Origin: Nocardia higoensis
Lineage (GTDB): Bacteria; Actinomycetota; Actinomycetes; Mycobacteriales; Mycobacteriaceae
Reading direction: 5' to 3'
DNA: 64,000 nucleotides
NCBI RefSeq assembly: GCF_015477835.1
Contig: NZ_JADLQN010000001.1
Coordinates: forward strand, 558,001 to 622,000
Positions 1-7,595 of the stretch are shown here, one piece after another; the stretch's first letter is position 1, and each line of letters begins with the position of its first letter. A program made the position numbers and the translations under genes. The notes below the pieces were generated by a model that worked only from the letters and a program-made list of their open reading frames with translations, had not been told where the DNA came from and made no database searches.

Positions 1-78
1 AACTCTAGCTATCGGGCAACTCTAACTCGCCATTTCCGGTGTTGTCGTTCCGCGAGCGCCGGATTCGCCGCCGTCGGC

Positions 79-702
79 TCAGCGGTAAATCGTCCGGTAG
101 ACGGTGAGGGTGGCCACGCAATGTTCGACGATCTGTTCCCGGGTGGCGCGCAGCGAACCGTTCAGCCAGGCCGAGAACATGCCCGCATTTCCGCTGGCCA
201 TGCTCACCGCCGCCAGCCTGCGCCGGACCGGGTCCTCGATGTGGACGAACAGATGATCCTGGATCAACCGGGTGAACGTGGGCATCACCGCGATGGTGGT
301 CTGCCCCAGCCCGGTACTGGAATACGGCTCGACCAGGAACAACCGCGATTTCCGTGGATCGGAGAGCACTTTGTCCACCAAGATCTCGGCGAGCGCGCGG
401 TCGCGGGAGGGATCGTCGGCATCGGTGAAGGCGGTCATCGGGCCGAGGAATTCCTCGGCGACACCGCGATAGAGCACATCGAGCAGTTCGTCGCGACTGC
501 TGAAACTCTCGTAGAAATAGCGGTCGGTGAGATTGGCGCGTCTGCACACCGCGCGCATGGTCACACCCGCCGCCCCCGCCTCGCCGATCAGGTCGAGCGC
601 GGCGTCGAGCAGTGCCGAGCGGCGCGCTTCCCTGCGCTCGGTGAGCGTCGTCCCGCCCCAGATGCGGGGGCCGCCGCTCTCGGAATCCTGGCCTGTTTGC
701 AC
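79..702 (-). CDS. TetR/AcrR family transcriptional regulator
   Basis: A 207-residue protein with a TetR-type helix-turn-helix at about residues 22-75 (ERREARRSALLDAALDLIGE, then an ANLTDRYFYESF recognition helix), followed by an all-helical ligand domain. The GTG at 702 is chosen because the frame upstream of it lacks regulator character. It lies immediately downstream of, and in the same direction as, the cysteine-synthase/rhodanese gene, so it may be co-transcribed with or regulate the sulfur/PLP operon at 824-6247. The inducer is unknown. The family call is secure; the target is inference. Confidence 0.85.
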   Translation of the reverse strand: MQTGQDSESGGPRIWGGTTLTERREARRSALLDAALDLIGEAGAAGVTMRAVCRRANLTDRYFYESFSSRDELLDVLYRGVAEEFLGPMTAFTDADDPSRDRALAEILVDKVLSDPRKSRLFLVEPYSSTGLGQTTIAVMPTFTRLIQDHLFVHIEDPVRRRLAAVSMASGNAGMFSAWLNGSLRATREQIVEHCVATLTVYRTIYR

Positions 703-823
703 CGGCCCAAGACTAGTGCCTGTGACCCGGACTGCCGGATACCCGTCTCGGCCAGGACACGCCGGGCTCGATCCGTGCTCCGGCGCAGTGCGTGTGGGAC
801 ACCGCTGCCCGGCCGGATCGGTG

Positions 824-2152
824 TCAGCCGCCCCGCTCGAGTGACAGGCCGGCATCGCGCCAACCGATGACGCCCCCGTCCAGGCTCGCGGCGTCGTAGC
901 CCGCTCGACGGGCGAGCACCGCGAAGCGCAGGGCGATGTCCCCCACCGGGCAGACGAAGACGATCGGGCGGGAGCGGGGGAACGGCATGCCCTGGGCGAT
1001 CATGTCGTCGAGCTGGTCGTCGCGGATGTTCACCGCGCCGGGCACGTGCCCGATGCGGTAGGCCATCGCGCCCCTGGTGTCGACGATCGTCAGGCGTTCG
1101 TCGCGATCGCGCCGCTCGAGCTCGACGGGGGCGACCCGGGGGATGGTGGCGAGTTCGGCGTCGGTGGGCGGCGCGGGCCGATCGCGACCGCCGAACAGTT
1201 CCGGGCGGCGCTTGCGCAGATACGACAGATACGGCTCGAGCCGGTCGCAGACGATGAACACCGCGACCAACGGGTCGCCAGGGCCGCGTCCGGACGGATC
1301 GTGCGCGCGAAGGGCCGCGAGCGTCGCCGCGTAGGCCGCGCCGCTGGTGGGCCCGGCGAGCACGCCGTGGGTGGTGGCCAGGGTCAGCGTCGCCTCGATG
1401 GCGTCGGCGGATTCCACGGCCGTGATCCGGTCGTAGAACTCCGGCTGGAACAGTCCCACATCCCACATCTCGGTCTCGGAGCGGATACCGGGTATGAAGT
1501 CCGAGCGCGCCGACACCACACCGATGGCGCACAGATCCGGATTGCTCTTGCGCAGATACGTCGCGGCGCCGCGGGTGGATCCGGTGGTGCCCAGGCCGCC
1601 GACGAGATAGTCGACGCGCTCGATGCCGCTCGCGGCGAGATCGTCGTGGATCTCGCGACCGGTACCGGCCCAGTGCGCTTCGATGTTCTTCTCGTTGGTG
1701 TACTGCGACAGATGATGGAACCTGGCGGGTTCGGCGGCCAGCATCGAGTCGATGACGGCGTAGACGTCGTTCGGAGTGGTCGGGTCCGGGCACTCCGACA
1801 GCCCGGGCAGCTCCACGATCTCGGTACCGAGCAGGCACAGCAGATCACGCACCTCGGTGACTCGGATCCGGTTGGTGATCGCACGCAGACCGATGCCCTC
1901 CATCGCGGCGAGCACCCGCAGCGATTTGGCGGTATTGCCGCTGGAAGCCTCGATGAGCGCGCGGCCCTCGGTGCGCAGTCGAGGCAGCTCGTCGTACAGC
2001 ATGGCGGCCGCGGCCCGGTCCTTGACCGAGCCGAACGGATTGTGCGACTCCAGTTTCGCGAACAACTCGACGTTCGCGAGCCCGTGCCTGGCCGGGTCCA
2101 GGCGCAGCAACGGTGTGTTGCCGATCAGTTCGGCGATGTGGTCGTAGCGCAT
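824..2152 (-). CDS. PLP-dependent cysteine synthase/SbnA-like protein fused to a C-terminal rhodanese domain
   Basis: 442 residues. Residues 1-325 are a fold-type II PLP enzyme: IGNTPLLRL near the N-terminus, the PLP lysine in NPFGSVKDRAA, the SSGNTAKS substrate loop and a glycine-rich VGGLGTTGS phosphate-binding loop. Such enzymes catalyse beta-replacement on O-acetyl- or O-phosphoserine (CysK, CysM, SbnA). Residues 340-440 form a rhodanese domain with a candidate catalytic Cys in VFVCPVGD, so the protein could carry its own persulfide sulfur to the PLP site. ATG at 2152 overlaps the preceding gene's stop by 1 base. It is the last gene of a four-gene operon with a desulfurase. Substrates are unknown; a housekeeping cysteine synthase is less likely because of the fusion and neighbours. 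Confidence 0.85.
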   Translation of the reverse strand: MRYDHIAELIGNTPLLRLDPARHGLANVELFAKLESHNPFGSVKDRAAAAMLYDELPRLRTEGRALIEASSGNTAKSLRVLAAMEGIGLRAITNRIRVTEVRDLLCLLGTEIVELPGLSECPDPTTPNDVYAVIDSMLAAEPARFHHLSQYTNEKNIEAHWAGTGREIHDDLAASGIERVDYLVGGLGTTGSTRGAATYLRKSNPDLCAIGVVSARSDFIPGIRSETEMWDVGLFQPEFYDRITAVESADAIEATLTLATTHGVLAGPTSGAAYAATLAALRAHDPSGRGPGDPLVAVFIVCDRLEPYLSYLRKRRPELFGGRDRPAPPTDAELATIPRVAPVELERRDRDERLTIVDTRGAMAYRIGHVPGAVNIRDDQLDDMIAQGMPFPRSRPIVFVCPVGDIALRFAVLARRAGYDAASLDGGVIGWRDAGLSLERGG

Positions 2153-3591
2153 CAGATCTCCTTCGGGAACGCGCGCGCGTGCCCGTCGGGCAGCGCGGAG
2201 AAGCCCCGCTCGGTATGGGCGACGACCACTTTGCGAGGAGGTAATCGCATCGACGCCGCGGTCGCCGACAGATCCATGTGATAGGCGGCGGTGTTCGGGA
2301 AGACGATCAGGTCGCCCGGTCGCGGCAGGCCCGGCAGGTGCACGCGGTGATTGGTCACCATGTCGCGCTCCAGGCACAGCCTGCCCGCGAAGAACACCCC
2401 CGTGGGCGGCCCGGTGAGCGGAGCCGACCACGGCACGACCAGGGGATCGACCATCACCTCCTGGTCGGCGGGGGTCACCGCGTCCCGGCTGAGATCGAGG
2501 TGGACCAGCGGCGTGCCGTCGCCGAGTTCCTTGGTGAACTCGACCCCGGCGACGGTGACGCCGGCGTGGTCGACCAGGGCCTTGCCCGGTTCGAGCCACA
2601 GCTCGAGCAGGTTGTCGGCCAGCACCCGGGCCAGCGGACGATGGTCGTGTTCGGGCAGTTCGGCGGCCAGCAGTTCGGCGAGCATGTCGGCCGCGGTGAC
2701 AGTGTTGCCGTACTTGTGGAACACCGGAGTACCATGTGTCGCACCGGATTCGATGTGATATCCGAAGCTGTGACCTGCCCAGGCCAGCGGCTCGCCGCGC
2801 CCGGCCAATCCCTCGCGCAGTGCGTGGACATACGCGTCGAACCGGTCGGCGTCGGCGGTGAAGACCTGCCGCAGTCCGCCGCCGATATCGATCACGGTGG
2901 GAGACAGCCCCTGCCCGTGCGCGCGCTCGATCAGGCCCAGGCACGTCTGCACGGCCCGCACACGGTCGTCGACGGCCCCGGAGTCCAGGTGGAAGGCGAA
3001 GCCCAGCAGACGTATTCGTGAGCCGGGGGACGCGAGCACGGTCAGCGCTTCGTCGATCCGGGCGAGCGGGATGCCGAAGCGGCTGAAGGGGGTCGCGGGC
3101 AGTTCCCCGACCCGCAGCAGCACCGTCACCGGATCGCCGGTCGCGTGCTCGGCGCGGGTGATCCTGTCGATCAGGTCCAGTTCCCACAGATTGTCGACAT
3201 TGATCGTGACGCCCGCGCCCAGCGCGATACGCGTGAACGCTTCGCCTTTCGGGCCCGTCACCTCGATCTGTTCGGGTGTGAACCCCGCTCGCGTCGCGCC
3301 CGCCAATTCCTCGGGTGAGGCGACATCGATGCCGATTCCGCAGTGTCGAGCCGTCCGTGCCAGCGTCGCGGACTGATTCGCCTTGTGCGCGTAGAAGAGC
3401 CGGTAACGCACGTGTTCGCGGTCGAGCACCGCACGCAGCGCCCGGACGTTCTCGGCGAAGATCTGCGGGAAGATCAGATGCACGGGAGTGCCGTGGTGCG
3501 CGAGGGCGCCCGCGAGTCCGCAGCGGTCGGCCAAGAACGCGCCGACCAGCGTGGGCAGCAGTGCGGGTAGCGCCGGAGGTTCCGCGCTCAT
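2152..3591 (-). CDS. Orn/DAP/Arg decarboxylase-like PLP enzyme (fold type III, SbnH/LysA-like)
   Basis: 479 residues. The N-terminal alanine-racemase-like barrel carries the PLP lysine in LFYAHKANQS (about residue 75). Also seen are VIDIGGG and LEPGKALVDHAG, and the C-terminal domain has GRLCLERDM, matching the Cys-x-x-x-Asp that completes the active site across the dimer. The usual HIGS is replaced by HLDSG, and the protein is longer than typical LysA, so the substrate is probably not diaminopimelate. ATG at 3591 overlaps the previous stop (ATGA). SbnA- and SbnH-like enzymes occur together in staphyloferrin B synthesis, but no IucA/IucC-type synthetase is present here, so that pathway is not supported. 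Confidence 0.85.
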   Translation of the reverse strand: MSAEPPALPALLPTLVGAFLADRCGLAGALAHHGTPVHLIFPQIFAENVRALRAVLDREHVRYRLFYAHKANQSATLARTARHCGIGIDVASPEELAGATRAGFTPEQIEVTGPKGEAFTRIALGAGVTINVDNLWELDLIDRITRAEHATGDPVTVLLRVGELPATPFSRFGIPLARIDEALTVLASPGSRIRLLGFAFHLDSGAVDDRVRAVQTCLGLIERAHGQGLSPTVIDIGGGLRQVFTADADRFDAYVHALREGLAGRGEPLAWAGHSFGYHIESGATHGTPVFHKYGNTVTAADMLAELLAAELPEHDHRPLARVLADNLLELWLEPGKALVDHAGVTVAGVEFTKELGDGTPLVHLDLSRDAVTPADQEVMVDPLVVPWSAPLTGPPTGVFFAGRLCLERDMVTNHRVHLPGLPRPGDLIVFPNTAAYHMDLSATAASMRLPPRKVVVAHTERGFSALPDGHARAFPKEI

Positions 3592-4931
3592 ATCGCATTC
3601 TCGGTCGCCGCCGCGCCGGCGGACGGGGGAGCGGAGACCGGGTTGTAGCCGCCGTCGCGCAACACATCGAAAACCCGTGCCCGGTTGCGCGGACTGCGGA
3701 ACTCCGCGACCACCCGCTTGCTCGCCAGATCGATCTCGGCCACCGGCACGCCCATGGATTCCAGGGTCGCGGTGATGGTGCGCACGCAGTGCTGACAGCT
3801 CATGTCCGGCACGTGGAAGACCTGGTCCTCGGCATCGATCGGAGCGTCCGACAGTGCGGTGGGGTCGACGCGGCCTTCGGTGAGCCGACAGCGGTCGAGC
3901 ACCGCGCAGAACGTGTCGACGAAGCGGTCGACCACCAGCGGGAGCAGCGTGTAGTGCCTGCCCTCGAGCTGGTGCGGCATGGCAGCCAGGCACGACGGGC
4001 GGGTGCCGGGCGCCAACAGCGCGTACTGGCGGGAGATGAGGTCGAGGTCGTCGTGGTATCTGTCGATGGCCTCGGCCACCGAGAGTCCCTCGACCGTGGT
4101 CGCACGACGCATGACGGCGTGCGCCTCGGCGATGGTGGTGTCCTTCATGGCGCGCAGGGTCGCCACCGTCTCGGCGGTGTAGCGGACGCTGCCGTCGGGC
4201 TGGCAGGCCAGTGTCACCGGGATCATGCCGCGCCGGTAGGTCGAAGCCTGCAGCTCCCAGTACCAGCGGGTCGCCACCGCCGTGAAGATGCCCGAATCCC
4301 GCAGTCCGCGAGCCAGTTCGGCGGCCGTACGGTACGGGGTACGCCGTGCCAGCAGCGCGTGCTGGGCCAGCGTGCGGGCCGCCGCCTCGACGCCGACGCG
4401 CAAGATCTCCATCGGCTGGTGATCGGTGGTGGTGCCGAGCAGCACGGCCTGTGCGCGGGCGTCCAAGCCCGCGATCCGCGCGGCCAGCGCGGTGTCGGCC
4501 TCGAGCGCGTGCCACAGCACGAGCACCGCTTCCCTGGCCGCGATCGGCACGATCGGACCCAGGCCGTCGGCGCGGTAGTGCCCGGTGTTGGGGATGCCGT
4601 CGCTGTCGGTCCAGGTCAGCCGATGCGTGGCGGTGGTGACCTGCTCGGGCCTGCACGGGCGCATGAAACGCTCCAGGTACAGCCGCTGCGAGGTGGTCAG
4701 GTGGCTGCCGGGCTCGCAGCGCACCGCGGCACTGAGGAACTCGATGTCGCGATGCCCGACCGGCCCCTGCGGCGCGTCGAACAGACCCGGCTCGGCCAGC
4801 CGGGCGAGAACCTGCGAGGCCGCCCGGCGGTCGTAGCGTGACAGGTCGCTTCCGTGCGGCCCGGTGTTTGCGCCGGAACCGGCGCTGCCCGTGGGGGAGG
4901 CGCTGTTGTAGGGGACGATACTGCCGCTCAC
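3588..4931 (-). CDS. Uncharacterised protein with C-terminal heavy-metal-associated (HMA) domain
   Basis: 447 residues; GTG at 4931 overlaps the upstream stop by 4 bases. Residues 1-30 are Ser/Gly-rich and probably disordered. Residues 35-360 are mostly helical, with many His, Glu, Trp and Tyr (for example LVLWHALEAD, TRWYWELQAS, IDRYHDDLDLISRQY), and match no family I recognise. Residues 370-435 form an HMA-type domain with a metal-binding CxxC in VPDMSCQHCVRTITATLESM. HMA domains usually bind Cu(I), sometimes Zn or Cd. The fusion of an unknown helical body to a copper-chaperone domain within a sulfur/PLP operon is unusual. Enzyme or metal carrier are both possible. Confidence 0.8.
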   Translation of the reverse strand: MSGSIVPYNSASPTGSAGSGANTGPHGSDLSRYDRRAASQVLARLAEPGLFDAPQGPVGHRDIEFLSAAVRCEPGSHLTTSQRLYLERFMRPCRPEQVTTATHRLTWTDSDGIPNTGHYRADGLGPIVPIAAREAVLVLWHALEADTALAARIAGLDARAQAVLLGTTTDHQPMEILRVGVEAAARTLAQHALLARRTPYRTAAELARGLRDSGIFTAVATRWYWELQASTYRRGMIPVTLACQPDGSVRYTAETVATLRAMKDTTIAEAHAVMRRATTVEGLSVAEAIDRYHDDLDLISRQYALLAPGTRPSCLAAMPHQLEGRHYTLLPLVVDRFVDTFCAVLDRCRLTEGRVDPTALSDAPIDAEDQVFHVPDMSCQHCVRTITATLESMGVPVAEIDLASKRVVAEFRSPRNRARVFDVLRDGGYNPVSAPPSAGAAATENAI

Positions 4932-6247
4932 GTGATCTCCTCGGCGATGGATGCGACACAGGCGGTGAAACGGTCGATTTCCTCGACCGTCGTGTAGATA
5001 TGAGTGCTCACCCGGACCGAATCGCTCTCGGCGTCCGGCTCGGGTGGCGCAACACAGTGGGCTCCGGTGCGCACGAGGAAGCCGTGCTCGGCGAGGACGA
5101 ACCCCAGATCCCGCGAACCGATCCCGTCGAGGGCGAACGAGACGATTCCGTAGCCGGGGGAGATCGAGTTCGTGACCGGGTGAGCGGGCCCCGGCAGGAA
5201 CCGGATGCCGGGGATCGGGCGCAGCCGGTCCACGATGCGCCGGGTGAGCAGGCGGTTGTGCTCGGCGATCACCCGCCGGTCCAGGGATTCGAGCACCGCG
5301 AGCGCGCTGCCGAGCGCGAGGATACCCGGGATGTTGGGGGTGCCCCCTTCGAGCAGGCGCGGCATGCCGGTCGATTCGAGCCCTGAGGCGGTCAGCCGGA
5401 CACCGGTGTCGCCGCCCGGCAGGAAGGGCAGCAGCCGGTCGTGGACCCGGCGGGCACAGTAGAGCACGCCCGTTCCCGGTGTGCCGAACATCTTGTGCGC
5501 GGCGAAGACGGCGAAGTCGGCACCGAGCGCGCGCACGTCGACCGGCAGGTGCCCGCCGCTCTGGCTGCAGTCCACGCACAGCAGCGTCGCCGGGGGCAGG
5601 CGGGCGCGCAGCCGCGCCACGTCGGTGAGCCCGCCGTAGACGTGGTGCAGGTGCGCCAGGGTCACCAGCCGGGTGTGCGGACCGGCCTTGGTGACGATGT
5701 CGTCGATGTCGGCCTCGCCATGGGGGGTCGTCCGATAGGGAATCAGGTCGATCCGGTGGCCCGCCCGGGCGAGCAGGGTGCGCAGATGATGCCAGGGCAG
5801 CACGTTCGAGGCGTGATCGAGTGGATTGAACAGGATCTGATCGCCGTCGCGGAGTTCGGGCAGGGCCCAGCACAGAGCGACCGCGTTGAGCGCGGCCGTC
5901 GCGCCGGAGGTGAAGACGATCTCGTCGGGCTGCGCGGCCCCCACGAATTCCGCCGTGCGCGTACGGATCTCGGCGATCCGCGTGGCCAGGCGCGAGGACC
6001 ACGGGTAGGAGCCGCGACCGGCGTTGGCGGTGGCACGGCGGTGGTAGTCGGTGACAACCTCGATCACCGGACGCGGTTTCTGGGTTGTCGCCGCGCTGTC
6101 GAGGTAGGTGTCGGTCGTGCCGAGGGCGGGGAACAATTCGCGGACATCGGAGGGCGGCGGGTCGGTGGACGGCGCCGAGCCGGGCATGGACGTCCCCACC
6201 GCGACCCTCCCTCCGACCACCGGGCGGACTCGATCCACGATACGCAT
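4928..6247 (-). CDS. SufS-like cysteine desulfurase / class V aminotransferase
   Basis: 439 residues. The PLP lysine lies in FAAHKMFGTPGTG and the mobile-loop cysteine in FLVRTGAHCVAPP; both match group II (SufS) desulfurases, which take sulfur from cysteine as a persulfide. YLDSAATTQKP near residue 47 is the conserved N-terminal motif. The first ATG (6247) gives a 20-residue extension over SufS; an internal ATG at about residue 21 is a possible start. No SufE, SufBCD or IscU gene is adjacent, so the sulfur probably serves this operon rather than Fe-S assembly. First gene of the operon. A cysteine lyase or selenocysteine lyase cannot be excluded. Confidence 0.88.
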   Translation of the reverse strand: MRIVDRVRPVVGGRVAVGTSMPGSAPSTDPPPSDVRELFPALGTTDTYLDSAATTQKPRPVIEVVTDYHRRATANAGRGSYPWSSRLATRIAEIRTRTAEFVGAAQPDEIVFTSGATAALNAVALCWALPELRDGDQILFNPLDHASNVLPWHHLRTLLARAGHRIDLIPYRTTPHGEADIDDIVTKAGPHTRLVTLAHLHHVYGGLTDVARLRARLPPATLLCVDCSQSGGHLPVDVRALGADFAVFAAHKMFGTPGTGVLYCARRVHDRLLPFLPGGDTGVRLTASGLESTGMPRLLEGGTPNIPGILALGSALAVLESLDRRVIAEHNRLLTRRIVDRLRPIPGIRFLPGPAHPVTNSISPGYGIVSFALDGIGSRDLGFVLAEHGFLVRTGAHCVAPPEPDAESDSVRVSTHIYTTVEEIDRFTACVASIAEEIT

Positions 6248-6264
6248 CGATCGCCCGGCGCTCG

Positions 6265-6286
6265 AAGGTTTCTGGCAGACAACCTT
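6265..6286. promoter_or_regulatory. Inverted repeat upstream of the sulfur/PLP operon (possible operator)
   Basis: AAGGTT and AACCTT arms separated by 10 bases, 18 bases upstream of the desulfurase start, in the 153-base gap between divergent genes. Candidate repressor site. The T-run on one side leaves a weak terminator as an alternative. Confidence 0.4.
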
Positions 6287-6400
6287 TTTCGGCGCCGATC
6301 ACACACGCCGCGCTGCCCGGCGCCCGGTCTCGCGGCAGTCGGCGCCCCGCCGTCGCGTGGGTCCGCCGGGATGTCGTACCCCGCGCCTACACTCGCGCCC

Positions 6401-6829
6401 ATGTCGTTGAGCCAGGAAGAACGTCAGGAATTCCTCGCCGCGCCGCATGTGGCGGCACTGTCGGTGACCGTGGCAGGGCGCGGCCCGCTGGTCGTGCCGA
6501 TCTGGTACCAGTACGAGCCCGGTGGCCAGGTCTGGGTGCTGACCGGTCCCGAATCGACGAAGATGCGTCACATCAGGGAGGCGGGCCGGTTCTCGCTGAT
6601 GGTGCACCAGGAGGCCCCGACCGTGCGCTATGTCAGTGTCGAAGGCCCGGTCACCGAGGTCGCCCCGATGACCGACGCGCAACACCGGGAAATGGTCTCC
6701 CGGTACCTGCCGCCGGACGAGGTCGACGCCTATCTCCGCATGGCCGAGGGCTTCGGTCCGCAGGTGGTGGTCGCCATGCGGCCACAGCGTTGGCTCTCCG
6801 CCGATCTGGGGGCGATCGCCGACATGTGA
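6401..6829 (+). CDS. Pyridoxamine 5'-phosphate oxidase family (split-barrel flavin/F420) protein
   Basis: 142 residues, the usual size for single-domain PPOX-like proteins. Typical features are the N-terminal QEFLAAPHVAALSVT, the GPLVVPIWYQYEPGG strand, and ESTKMRHIREAGRFSLMVH, where the KxxxI-x-x-x-x-R region contacts flavin or F420 phosphate in this family. Divergent from the sulfur/PLP operon across 153 bases, with no obvious partner downstream. FMN versus F420 as cofactor cannot be decided from sequence. PLP biosynthesis is unlikely because true PdxH proteins are longer. Confidence 0.85.
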   Translation: MSLSQEERQEFLAAPHVAALSVTVAGRGPLVVPIWYQYEPGGQVWVLTGPESTKMRHIREAGRFSLMVHQEAPTVRYVSVEGPVTEVAPMTDAQHREMVSRYLPPDEVDAYLRMAEGFGPQVVVAMRPQRWLSADLGAIADM

Positions 6830-6859
6830 CGCACCGCCCCGGTTCCTCGCAGGGGAGGA

Positions 6860-7372
6860 CGTCAAGGAAACCCGCCTACGACGCTGACGCCTCTGGTTCT
6901 CGACCCTTCGGCGGTCCCGGTGGTCACCGATGTCGACGTGGCGATCGAACTGCCGGAACTCGCTGTGCTGTCTGCCGTAGCGCACCCACGGCACCCCGAC
7001 CACACCGAGATCTGGCGGGCGGTCGCCGTCGGCCTGCGAAACCTCGGAGCTGATCCCGCCTTGCGATACCATGACGTCATCCTGACGATGCTGCCGCGCG
7101 CTGTTCGTCCTGTGTGGGAGGCTTTCATGTCGACCGGTCTGAGCGATGACAACTTCACCAGCGACTTCGCTCGCAGATACGTCGCCGAAGGTCGGGCACA
7201 GGGCGAGGCGGTCGGCGAGGCCAAGTCGATCCTGACCGTCCTCGACGCTCGTGGAATCGACGTGCCCGACAAGATTCGGGACACGGTGTTGTCCTGCGAA
7301 GATCTCGGTCGACTTCAGAAGTGGCTCCGTCGCGCCCTGGACATCAACCAGGCCGACGAGTTGCTCGACTGA
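6860..7372 (+). pseudogene. 5'-truncated remnant of an Rpn-like (recombination-promoting nuclease/transposase-derived) protein
   Basis: The reading frame from about 6866 translates as a segment resembling the second half of roughly 300-residue actinobacterial Rpn-like proteins: TTLTPLVLDPSAVPVVTD, then LAVLSAVAHPRHPD, FMSTGLSDD, and a C-terminal VAEGRAQGEAVGEAKSILTV-type region ending in LQKWLRRALDINQADELLD. In full-length relatives this follows an N-terminal PD-(D/E)xK nuclease half that is absent here; upstream lies the PPOX stop at 6829. A GTG at 6920 could start a 150-residue product, but it would begin mid-domain. Read as a degenerated gene. The resemblance is from memory of the family, not a search. 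Confidence 0.6.
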
Positions 7373-7595
7373 ACGCCTGCGCCTCGATCGGTCGGGGGCC
7401 GAACACGTGACAGAGGAACAAACCGATTCGCAGCGTCCGTCGGCGGTGATGAATTCACCTGCGACAGCGCGGGCTTGGACTGAAAGTTCGGTGGATGACG
7501 ACGCCGGGCCGGCGAACGCTGATGCGGGAGTCACGAACGAGAAGCGGTGAGCGTAAGTAGGGCTGTGCTCCGGCGGTGCCGGCTGGGAAAGGGGC

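Noticed and set aside
1..78. CAACTCTA direct repeat at the left edge
   Set aside because: Two short copies only; no gene context visible beyond the window edge.
824..3591. Staphyloferrin B-like siderophore operon
   Set aside because: SbnA- and SbnH-like enzymes are present, but IucA/IucC synthetases, SbnB and a citrate synthase are absent.
3588..6302. A 900-codon leftward open frame covering two genes
   Set aside because: The first part is out of frame with the desulfurase; only the portion from GTG 4931 has protein-like composition.
7407..7550. 47-codon GTG ORF before the large membrane protein
   Set aside because: Acidic and without a recognisable motif or clear ribosome site; could be an upstream ORF but not supported enough.
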